Program-made: the position numbers and the translations under genes
Notes under the pieces: model-generated
What the model was told of the DNA's origin: nothing
The model's database searches: none
The model's input: only the letters and a program-made list of their open reading frames with translations
NCBI GenBank assembly: GCA_027483785.1
Contig: JAIXTU010000222.1
Location: 1-8,801 of the forward strand
Length of the DNA: 8,801 nt
Source: Flavobacterium sp.
GTDB taxonomy: Bacteria > Bacteroidota > Bacteroidia > Flavobacteriales > Flavobacteriaceae
Direction: 5' to 3'
Part shown: piece after piece, positions 1 to 5,327 of the stretch
Layout: each line of letters opens with the position of its first letter
How positions within the stretch are numbered: the first letter of the stretch is position 1

Positions 1-1
1 A

Positions 2-340
2 TCAACCTTAACGCCAACAGCAAAAGCAAACTTGCTTAAATTGGAAAAGATTTTTGAACAATATCCCGACACAAACATACTTATTTACGGTTACACAGAT
101 AGCACAGGATCTGTAGAGTTCAACCAAAAATTGAGCGAACAACGCGCTGCTTCCGTAAAGCAATATTTGGTTGCAACCGGTATCAAAGCAGAGCGTATCA
201 GTACACAAGGTATGGGTATCGCCGATCCTATAGCAACAAACGATACTCCCGAAGGTCGTGCGCAAAACCGCCGCGTCGAATTCGCAATCACCGCAAATCA
301 AAAAATGATTGAAGACGCTCAAAAAGAAGTTAAAAACTAA
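2..340 (+). CDS. OmpA-family outer membrane protein, C-terminal peptidoglycan-binding domain (5' end missing)
   Basis: The frame is open from base 2 to a TAA at 338-340, giving 112 visible residues. A TTG at 32 is only an internal codon, because the in-frame sequence upstream of it already belongs to the domain (it begins STLTPTAKANLLKL). The fold is the OmpA C-terminal domain that binds the diaminopimelate of peptidoglycan. Visible motifs are GYTDSTGS at residues 30-37 (usual form GHTD, with Asp33 in the ligand-binding position), NQKLSEQRAASV at 41-52 with the conserved Arg48, and the closing RAQNRRVEF at 86-94. A short charged tail follows (ITANQKMIEDAQKEVKN). In flavobacteria this domain usually ends a lipoprotein or glycine-zipper protein of about 200-450 residues; which type applies here cannot be seen. 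It would act in the periplasm, tying the outer membrane to the wall. The His-to-Tyr change in GHTD is minor. It is monocistronic at its 3' end, since a terminator follows directly. Confidence 0.93.
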   Translation, partial: STLTPTAKANLLKLEKIFEQYPDTNILIYGYTDSTGSVEFNQKLSEQRAASVKQYLVATGIKAERISTQGMGIADPIATNDTPEGRAQNRRVEFAITANQKMIEDAQKEVKN

Positions 341-362
341 AGAGCGCTAAACAACTTTAAAG

Positions 363-400
363 CCGCAAACGAAATGATTCTATTTGGTTTGCGGTTTTTT
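363..400 (+). terminator. Rho-independent terminator of the OmpA-family gene
   Basis: CCGCAAAC at 363-370 pairs with GTTTGCGG at 387-394. After one G/G mismatch the stem continues with AAAT 372-375 pairing ATTT 382-385, leaving a six-base loop. Six T follow at 395-400. It starts 22 bp after the stop codon of the OmpA-family gene. The T tract runs straight into the palindromic element beginning at 405. Confidence 0.85.
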
Positions 401-404
401 ATTT

Positions 405-582
405 GGGCGTTGCGGCGCTCGGGTTTGCTGCGCAGCGTTTAGTGGCGCCGCCGCGCTTTACGCTGTATAAAACGCACTGCCGTTTGCATTTGTACGCCGC
501 TACAAGGCTCATAAAATCGCCTCGTCGCAGCTACAAATAGCTAAACGGCAGTTTTGTTTTATGCCGCTGCAATCGCTAACGC
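405..582. repeat. Dispersed palindromic element, copy A (178 bp)
   Basis: The element begins GGGCGTT (405-411) and ends TAACGC (577-582); GCGTT 407-411 and AACGC 578-582 are inverted partners. A second copy lies at 5328-5508. The first ~45 bases align closely between copies (GGGCGTTsCGGCGCT, then CGGGTTTGCTkCGCAG). This block forms a hairpin: GCGGCGC 412-418 pairs GCGCCGC 445-451. The centre is a long imperfect hairpin from 467 to 562: ATAAAAC 467-473 with GTTTTAT 556-562, ACTGCCGTTT 476-485 with AAACGGCAGT 543-552, and ATTTGTA 488-494 with TACAAAT 532-538. The central sequence is unlike copy B, although copy B has a hairpin of the same size in the same place. I see no ORF. From memory, not verified, similar elements (GGGCGTT, then GCTTTACGCTGTAT, a hairpin, ATGCCGCT and CTAACGC) are scattered in flavobacterial genomes. 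The function is unknown; it could be REP-like, an RNA, or a non-autonomous mobile element. Confidence 0.75.
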
Positions 583-682
583 AGAAATACCGTCCAAAAT
601 ACGTTCGCTTTTAGTCACATTTCACGCGTAAAACCTGCAAAAATCAACAGTTGTCGACTTATTTTTAGGCTTATTCTTAACG

Positions 683-722
683 TTTGTTTACAAAGGTACT
701 CGCGATTGTTGCTGTATTTTTG
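683..722 (+). promoter_or_regulatory. Possible promoter and operator of the TetR-like/UbiB operon
   Basis: TATTTTTG at 715-722 matches the Bacteroidota -7 consensus TAnnTTTG exactly and lies 18 bp before the ATG at 741, implying a short leader. No TTG stands at the expected distance upstream: the closest, at 684-686, is 28 bp from the -7 box instead of about 19. TTTGT-TT-ACAAA at 683-694 is a small inverted repeat that could bind the TetR-like product of the next gene, but it is short and AT-rich enough to be chance. The rest of 583-740 shows no ORF or clear structure. Confidence 0.35.
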
Positions 723-740
723 TAGTAAATTTTTAGGACT

Positions 741-1409
741 ATGCCAGCAAAGAAAAAACCTGATGTTCTCGAAATCGACGATAACTTTATCATCGAAAAA
801 TATATGGATAGCGTCCTTTCCGGCGCCAACCAACACAAAAACGTGTACCTTTTCTGTAAACACAACGAAATCGAAGAAGCTACATTTTACACTTTCTTTG
901 GTTCGCTCGACGGCGTAAAATCGGCCATCTGGACAAAAATGTTCGACAATGCCGAAACAGCCCTTCGATCCGATGCGCAATACGAAAACTACGATGCCAA
1001 AACAAAACTCTTGTCTTTGTTCTATACCTTGTTCGAAATTTTCGCTCTAAACCGCAGCTATCTGCTCGAAACGGTAAAGAAAGAACAATACAAACTCAAG
1101 GATTTAGAACAACTTAAAGCGTTTCGCAAGCGTTTCAAAACCTTTGTCGACGGAATTCAGGCATACGACAACCAAAGCATTCCCGATAAATTTCGCCAAC
1201 GCGCTAAACCACTCTACAGTGAAGGCGCATGGATCCAATTCCTGCTCCTTTTCCGTTTCTGGCTTTCCGACGAGTCGCCTAAAGCGCAAAAAACCGATAT
1301 CTTGATCGAAAAGTCCGTGAATGCTGCCACCGATTTACTCGACATAAAACCCATTGAAAGCTTGTTTGACCTCGGTAAATTCCTTTGGATGGAAGGAAAC
1401 ATGCGATGA
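741..1409 (+). CDS. TetR-like transcriptional regulator (flavobacterial TetR_C_23-type)
   Basis: A 222-residue protein, the usual size for TetR regulators. Residues ~14-64 resemble a degenerate TetR helix-turn-helix: an opening helix (NFIIEKYMDSVL), then a recognition part EATFYTFFGSLDGVKSAIW at 46-64 that parallels the family pattern tlYrhFgsKeeLl. The first half is weaker than usual (QHKNVYLFCKHNEIE). Residues ~85-215 are helical and aromatic-rich with little polar charge bias, as expected for the ligand-binding and dimerisation domain; I recall this C-terminal type (TetR_C_23) as mainly flavobacterial. The ATG at 741 is preceded by an AT-rich leader without a clear Shine-Dalgarno site, normal for this phylum. 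The stop overlaps the start of the UbiB-like kinase gene by 4 bp, so the two are co-transcribed and probably translationally coupled. The regulator probably controls its own operon in response to a lipophilic ligand (inference). DNA binding is less certain than family membership because the helix-turn-helix is diverged. Confidence 0.8.
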   Translation: MPAKKKPDVLEIDDNFIIEKYMDSVLSGANQHKNVYLFCKHNEIEEATFYTFFGSLDGVKSAIWTKMFDNAETALRSDAQYENYDAKTKLLSLFYTLFEIFALNRSYLLETVKKEQYKLKDLEQLKAFRKRFKTFVDGIQAYDNQSIPDKFRQRAKPLYSEGAWIQFLLLFRFWLSDESPKAQKTDILIEKSVNAATDLLDIKPIESLFDLGKFLWMEGNMR

Positions 1410-2725
1410 AAACACTCGATAAAATTCCAACAACAAAAATTGAGCGAGCTTCGCAACTCGTAAAAACAGGTTTTAAAGTAGGTACCAACTATTTATCGTA
1501 CTACGGCGAAAAGCTCGTTAATCCTGAATTATCACGTGATAAGCTCAACGAGAATAACGCAGCCGATATTTACGACGGCTTAAAAAACTTGAAAGGTTCA
1601 GCCTTGAAAGTAGCGCAAATGTTGAGCATGGACAAAAATATCATGCCGCGCGCTTATGTCGAGAAGTTTTCGCTAGCACAGTTTTCTGTTCCGCCATTGT
1701 CGGCTCCGCTCGTACGAAAAACATTCAAAACGTATTTGGGAAAGTATCCCGAAGAAATTTTCGACACGTTTACACCCGACTCGGTAAACGCTGCGAGTAT
1801 TGGCCAAGTGCATCGCGCTTCCATAAACGGAAAACAATTGGCTGTTAAAATTCAGTATCCGGGTGTTGCCGACAGTATAAGTTCCGACTTAGCAATCGTC
1901 AAACCTTTTGCTATTCGTATGTTTAACTTACAAGGCAAAGATTCTGATCGTTATTTTAAAGAAGTAGAGGACAAGCTGCTCGAAGAAACCGATTACAAAC
2001 TCGAATTGCGTCAAGGACAAGAAATTTCAAAAGCTTGTGCGCAAATTCCAAACCTGAAATTCCCGAAATATTATCCCGAATATTCATCGGCAAAAACCTT
2101 AGCCATGGATTGGATGGAAGGCGAGCACCTTTCTGAATTCTGCACAAGAAATACCGACGTCGAACTCAGTAACAAACTCGGACAAGCACTTTGGGATTTC
2201 TATATGTTTCAAATGCACGGCTTGAAAACCGTTCACGCTGATCCACATCCGGGGAATTTCCTCGTTAGTCCAGATAATGAGTTAATTGCCATCGATTTTG
2301 GTTGCATCAAACGTGTACCTGATAGCTTTTATTATCCGTATTTCGAACTCGCAAATCCAGCAGTAATCGACAACGAGAAGCTATTTGATGAAAAATTATA
2401 TGAACTTGAAATTTTGCGAAGCGACGATACCGCAGAAGAAGTCGTTTACTTTACATCGTTGTTCCGACGATTGATGAAAGTATTTACACAACCCTTCCAC
2501 GGAAGTTCATTCGATTTTTCAGATGCGGCCTTTTTTGATCAAATTGCAGCATTAAGCGAAGAGTTTAGTAAAGATACACAGATTCGAAAAATGAACGGGA
2601 ATCGCGGTTCGCAACACTTCATTTACATCAACAGAACATTCTTTGGTTTATACAATTTGTTATTTGATTTAAAATCAAAAGTCGATACACAATATTATCA
2701 AAGGTATGTCGTTAAAATAACGTAA
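1406..2725 (+). CDS. ABC1/UbiB/AarF-family atypical protein kinase-like ATPase
   Basis: A 439-residue protein read from ATG 1406, which forms an ATGA overlap with the TGA of the TetR-like gene. An in-frame ATG at 1385 would add seven residues inside the upstream gene and is less likely. Family motifs are in order: an N-terminal KxGQ-like motif KVAQ at 68-71 (Ala for Gly), the Ala-rich nucleotide loop AASIGQVHRA at 129-138, the ATP-contacting Lys148 in AVKIQ, ETDYKLE at 194-200, the catalytic-loop equivalent HADPHPGN at 277-284, and metal-binding DFG at 297-299. UbiB/COQ8 proteins are membrane-associated ATPases that support quinone biosynthesis and lipid handling. Flavobacteria are known to use menaquinone, so a strict ubiquinone role is unlikely. 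No C-terminal transmembrane pair like that of E. coli UbiB is obvious, so the protein may be peripheral. The final codons and stop (2717-2725) lie inside the left arm of an inverted repeat, so the natural C-terminus may have been altered by an insertion. Confidence 0.9.
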   Translation: MKTLDKIPTTKIERASQLVKTGFKVGTNYLSYYGEKLVNPELSRDKLNENNAADIYDGLKNLKGSALKVAQMLSMDKNIMPRAYVEKFSLAQFSVPPLSAPLVRKTFKTYLGKYPEEIFDTFTPDSVNAASIGQVHRASINGKQLAVKIQYPGVADSISSDLAIVKPFAIRMFNLQGKDSDRYFKEVEDKLLEETDYKLELRQGQEISKACAQIPNLKFPKYYPEYSSAKTLAMDWMEGEHLSEFCTRNTDVELSNKLGQALWDFYMFQMHGLKTVHADPHPGNFLVSPDNELIAIDFGCIKRVPDSFYYPYFELANPAVIDNEKLFDEKLYELEILRSDDTAEEVVYFTSLFRRLMKVFTQPFHGSSFDFSDAAFFDQIAALSEEFSKDTQIRKMNGNRGSQHFIYINRTFFGLYNLLFDLKSKVDTQYYQRYVVKIT

Positions 2726-2771
2726 TCTCGATATAAAAATCGAAGTTAGAAATCATTTAAATGGTTGATTA

Positions 2772-2932
2772 ATACCAATTGGATTTATAAAATAGGCTAG
2801 AGAAAAAAGGTTGTTTTTGAGACAGAACAATGCAAAAAAATGTTGCATAGCAGCGCTACGGAAGATTTTTTTAAAGCCGTTATGGCTTAAAAACATTTTT
2901 TTATCGGGCTGTTTTATAGATCTAATTGGTAT
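2772..2932. mobile_element. Nested MITE-like element with ~24-bp imperfect terminal inverted repeats
   Basis: Bases 2772-2795 and the reverse complement of 2909-2932 agree at 21 of 24 positions, starting with a perfect ATACCAATT (2772-2780 and its complement 2924-2932). The unit is 161 bp. If the ends are read as CCAATT...AATTGG, it is flanked on both sides by TA (2773-2774 and 2930-2931), the target type of IS630/Tc1-mariner elements and their MITEs. Inside are small stem-loops: TGCAA 2831-2835 with TTGCA 2843-2847, and AAGCC 2874-2878 with GGCTT 2884-2888. A 64-codon frame crossing it (2811-3005) shows no recognisable domain and runs out past the right repeat, so I treat it as fortuitous. 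There is no transposase, so any movement would need one encoded elsewhere. Confidence 0.55.
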
Positions 2933-2939
2933 AACAGGC

Positions 2940-2979
2940 GAATTTTCTTTGGGATACAAAAGGTATCTCAAAAAAATTC
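2940..2979. repeat. Strong stem-loop between the inner and outer inverted repeats
   Basis: GATAC 2953-2957 pairs GTATC 2963-2967 around a five-base loop. The stem extends outward with TTTGG pairing CTCAAA-type bases and, after a mismatch and a bulge, TTT with AAA and GAA with TTC, to about 2940 and 2979. It could be part of the outer mobile unit or a terminator for the UbiB-like transcript: a run of six A lies on the downstream arm, so the T tract would be on the minus strand. A weaker stem follows at 3009-3028 (GCCTT/AAGGC). Confidence 0.5.
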
Positions 2980-3133
2980 AACGAAGTAAGCGGCTGTTTA
3001 AATGATTAGCCTTAAAATTAGTCAAGGCGGATTCTTAGTATACAAGCTAAAAGTTTCATCTAAAGCGATCTAACAAAGGTTTTTATGTCGAGATTACGTT
3101 ATACAATGTTAGTTTGGTGGTTAGTTAGTTTGT

Positions 3134-3173
3134 AAAGGCGGGATTTCTTTCGGAAATTGCCGCCTTTATTTTT
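3134..3173 (+). terminator. Terminator-like hairpin directly before the ABC ATPase start codon
   Basis: AAAGGCGG 3134-3141 pairs CCGCCTTT 3160-3167. After a G/G mismatch the stem continues with ATTTC 3143-3147 pairing GAAAT 3153-3157, so some 13-14 bp close a short loop. ATTTTT follows at 3168-3173. The form is a typical Rho-independent terminator, most simply for the tetR-ubiB operon upstream. It ends only four bases before the ATG at 3178, so any transcript of the ABC gene that starts upstream must carry this hairpin in its leader. It may therefore also act as an attenuator or mask initiation. Confidence 0.65.
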
Positions 3174-3177
3174 GCCC

Positions 3178-4134
3178 ATGCTCGAAATTCAAAACGTTTC
3201 TTTCTCTTTTTCCAATCAGCTGATTATCGATAAGCTTGCCCTCGATTTACCGAGTGGCAAACACCTCGCTATACTCGGCGAAAGCGGTTCGGGCAAAAGC
3301 ACCTTACTTAAACTCATTTACGGCATTTACGATTGCCAAGAAGGTCAAATTGTATTCGATAACCAAAAAATAAAAGGTCCAAAACAACAACTTATTCCCG
3401 GACATCCCAATATTAAACACGTTCCGCAAGACTTCGAACTTAATTGGTATGCTACCGTTGCCGAAAATATCGGTACGTTTCTTTCCTATACAGATCCTAA
3501 AAAACGGAACGACATTATAACCGACTTGTTACATCGCTTCGACTTAACCGACGTTGCCTCCAATAGGGCAATCGATTTAAGCGGCGGACAAAAACAACGA
3601 ACTGCGCTAGCAAAATCCTTAGCAATAAACCCCAAATTACTATTGCTCGACGAGCCGTTTAGTAACATCGATACCGCCCGACGAAATCCCATCCGAAGAG
3701 CGCTTTTCGATTACGCAAACGAAAACCAAATTGCCGTAATCTTAGCAACGCACGATCCCGACGACGCCTTAGCATTTACCGATTTCACACTTATTCTCCA
3801 TCGCGGAAAAGCACTTCAATTTGGTTCTTCTTTTGAAATCTACCATGCGCCAAGAACATCCACAGTCGCTGCACTGTATTCCGATTTTACGCTCTTCCGC
3901 GAAAGCAATTCAACAAGAGAAATTATCGTTTATCCACATGAGTTTTCAGTGGTTCCACAAAGCAATATACAAATAGTTGTTAAAAATTGCTACCAGCAAC
4001 GATCGCAGTTTTTAGTGCAGGCATGTACGAGCCAGGGCGCATTGTTTTTCTACAGTCAAACGCCTTTTCAACCCAACACAATTTTGTGTTTAGAAGTACA
4101 TCCAGATGCACAAAAACGCTGGCAACCAGAATAA
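3178..4134 (+). CDS. ABC transporter ATP-binding protein, PotA/CysA/FbpC-like with C-terminal TOBE-like domain
   Basis: A 318-residue protein from ATG 3178 (MLEIQNVSF, a standard ABC opening). A TTG at 3157 in frame would start inside the upstream hairpin and is rejected. The nucleotide-binding motifs are complete: Walker A GESGSGKST at 34-42 (Lys40), Q-loop Gln84 in HVPQDF, signature LSGGQ at 134-138, Walker B LLLLDEP at 154-160 with Asp158 and catalytic Glu159, D-loop SNID, and H-loop His192 in ATHDPDD. Residues ~245-310 form a beta-rich tail with the spacing of a TOBE domain, found in importer ATPases for sulfate, iron, molybdate, polyamines or sugars. It acts on the cytoplasmic face of the inner membrane, with a permease. 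No permease or binding-protein gene lies next to it, so the substrate cannot be named and it may serve a permease elsewhere. No clear terminator follows; 130 bp separate it from the next gene. Confidence 0.9.
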   Translation: MLEIQNVSFSFSNQLIIDKLALDLPSGKHLAILGESGSGKSTLLKLIYGIYDCQEGQIVFDNQKIKGPKQQLIPGHPNIKHVPQDFELNWYATVAENIGTFLSYTDPKKRNDIITDLLHRFDLTDVASNRAIDLSGGQKQRTALAKSLAINPKLLLLDEPFSNIDTARRNPIRRALFDYANENQIAVILATHDPDDALAFTDFTLILHRGKALQFGSSFEIYHAPRTSTVAALYSDFTLFRESNSTREIIVYPHEFSVVPQSNIQIVVKNCYQQRSQFLVQACTSQGALFFYSQTPFQPNTILCLEVHPDAQKRWQPE

Positions 4135-4201
4135 TTTTAGTGTCGTAAATCAATCGAGCAATCTGTTCATAGGGCAATTTTATTTATCGCGCGTTCAGTT
4201 T

Positions 4202-4247
4202 TAACAATTCCGAAATTTTTGGCTACTTTAGTACTTTCAAATTGTTA
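4202..4247 (+). promoter_or_regulatory. Possible control region of the KAS III gene
   Basis: TAACAATT at 4202-4209 and AATTGTTA at 4240-4247 are perfect 8-bp inverted partners spaced 30 bp apart, just upstream of the ATG at 4265. TACTTTAG (4224-4231) and TACTTTCA (4232-4239) each resemble the TAnnTTTG box with two changes, and TATAAT sits at 4246-4251. None has a well-placed TTG partner, so the actual promoter is undecided. The remaining bases of 4135-4201 show no feature I can support. Confidence 0.25.
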
Positions 4248-4264
4248 TAATCTAAATTTTTCTA

Positions 4265-5269
4265 ATGTATAATTCGAAAATCGCAGGTTTGGGTTTTTAC
4301 GTACCTGAAAACATCGTTACAAATGCAGATTTGTCCAAACTAATGGATACCAGCAACGAATGGATTATCGAGCGCACCGGTATCGAGGAGCGCCGCCACA
4401 TCGTTAGAGGTCAAGATACCACTACATCCATGGGTGTGAAGGCGGCTAAAATTGCCATAGAACGTGCTAACATTTCAAAAGATGACATCGATTTTATTGT
4501 ATTCGCTACGCTTAGTCCAGACTACTATTTTCCAGGCCCAGGTGTTTTGGTACAAAAAGAACTCGGCTTGAAAACCGTCGGAGCACTCGATGTCCGAAAT
4601 CAGTGTTCAGGGTTTGTTTACGCACTTTCTGTGGCCGATCAGTTTATTAAAACAGGCATGTACAAGAATATATTAGTCATTGGTTCCGAAGTTCATTCAA
4701 CAGGCTTAGATATGACCACGCGAGGTCGCGGTGTATCGGTAATTTTTGGCGATGGAGCAGGGGCAGCCGTACTGTCGCGCAGTACCGACGATAGCAAAAT
4801 TTTATCGACGCATCTGCATAGCGAAGGCCAACATGCCGAAGAATTAATTGTTAAAGCACCGGGCATGGGCGGACGTTGGGTTTCGGACATCGTTGCCGAC
4901 AATGATCCAAACGACGAGAGTTATATGCCGTATATGAACGGACAATTCGTGTTCAAAAACGCCGTAGTGCGCTTTGCCGAAGTAATCAACGAAGGTCTCG
5001 AAGCCAATCAGCTAAAAGTATCCGACATCAACATGCTTATTCCACATCAGGCAAATCTTCGTATCTCGCAGTTCATCCAGCAGAAGTTTGGCTTATCCGA
5101 CAACCAAGTTTTCAATAACATTCAACGTTACGGAAACACAACTGCGGCTTCAGTGCCAATAGCCTTAACAGAAGCTTGGGAAGCTGGTAAAATCAAAAAA
5201 GGTGATCTAGTAGTTCTAGCAGCCTTTGGTAGCGGTTTCACTTGGGCGTCGGCAATTATTCGCTGGTAA
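4265..5269 (+). CDS. 3-oxoacyl-ACP synthase III (KAS III) family protein, FabH-like
   Basis: A 334-residue thiolase-fold condensing enzyme, slightly longer than E. coli FabH (317). The catalytic triad is complete: Cys114 in NQCSGF, His261 in IPHQAN, Asn291 in YGNTTAAS. The CoA and substrate region NEWIIERTGIEERRH (31-45) holds the conserved Trp33 and Arg37. GDGAGAAVL at 162-170 and the C-terminal LAAFGSGFTWASAI at 318-331 are typical. Canonical KAS III condenses acetyl- or branched acyl-CoA with malonyl-ACP to start fatty acid synthesis. About 17 extra residues lie between Cys and His compared with E. coli, including a stretch rich in Asp, Asn, Tyr and Met (about 205-228). The gene stands alone, not in the plsX-fabH-rpmF cluster where the housekeeping copy usually lies, so this may be a second paralogue with another acyl preference (inference); hence no gene symbol. 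ATG 4265 is chosen because MYNSKIAGLGFYVPENIVT is the normal N-terminus of the family. A terminator follows. Confidence 0.92.
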   Translation: MYNSKIAGLGFYVPENIVTNADLSKLMDTSNEWIIERTGIEERRHIVRGQDTTTSMGVKAAKIAIERANISKDDIDFIVFATLSPDYYFPGPGVLVQKELGLKTVGALDVRNQCSGFVYALSVADQFIKTGMYKNILVIGSEVHSTGLDMTTRGRGVSVIFGDGAGAAVLSRSTDDSKILSTHLHSEGQHAEELIVKAPGMGGRWVSDIVADNDPNDESYMPYMNGQFVFKNAVVRFAEVINEGLEANQLKVSDINMLIPHQANLRISQFIQQKFGLSDNQVFNNIQRYGNTTAASVPIALTEAWEAGKIKKGDLVVLAAFGSGFTWASAIIRW

Positions 5270-5292
5270 ACAAATTAGTTAATATTTTTAAG

Positions 5293-5323
5293 TCCGGTGG
5301 TTTTTCAATCATCGGATTTTTTT
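5293..5323 (+). terminator. Rho-independent terminator of the KAS III gene
   Basis: Bases 5293-5302 (TCCGGTGGTT) pair with 5307-5316 (AATCATCGGA) with two G-U wobbles around a four-base loop, followed by seven T at 5317-5323. It begins 24 bp after the stop codon. As with the OmpA-family gene, the T tract runs directly into a palindromic element. Confidence 0.8.
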
Positions 5324-5327
5324 ATTT

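Larger units (their letters stand above)
2717..3102. mobile_element. Putative non-autonomous element (outer MITE-like unit) with 25-bp terminal inverted repeats
   Basis: Bases 2717-2741 and the reverse complement of 3078-3102 match at 23 of 25 positions, including a perfect 15-bp core (ATAACGTAATCTCGA at 2717-2731, TCGAGATTACGTTAT at 3088-3102). A second inverted pair lies inside: AATCATTTAAA 2751-2761 and TTTAAATGATT 2997-3007. A separate inverted-repeat unit (2772-2932) and further hairpins lie within. The unit spans 386 bp and has no transposase; the small ORFs across it resemble no protein I know. The terminal repeats are bordered by TA-containing sequence, but a target duplication cannot be settled from one copy. 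The left arm covers the stop codon of the UbiB-like gene. Being a MITE is inference from structure; other explanations are a bidirectional regulatory stem-loop or remains of a larger IS. Confidence 0.55.

Noticed and set aside
691..698. TACCTTTG on the minus strand, a perfect match to the TAnnTTTG box
   Set aside because: No TTG element at the right distance and no minus-strand gene downstream of it; probably chance.
615..980. 121-codon minus-strand frame and other antisense frames over the TetR-like, kinase, ABC and KAS III genes
   Set aside because: They overlap well-supported genes on the plus strand and show no domain or sensible composition; they are shadows.
1385..1405. ATG 1385 as the start of the kinase gene
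   Set aside because: The ATG at 1406 gives a classical 4-bp overlap and a typical N-terminus; the seven extra residues are coded inside the upstream gene.
2811..3005. 64-codon plus-strand frame across the spacer downstream of the kinase gene
   Set aside because: It spans the right terminal repeat and a hairpin, shows no domain, and an equal frame exists on the other strand (2753-2971). Both are best explained by the AT-rich repeat sequence.
3157..3177. TTG 3157 as the start of the ABC ATPase
   Set aside because: It lies inside the hairpin stem, and the residues before MLEIQNVSF do not belong to the ABC fold.
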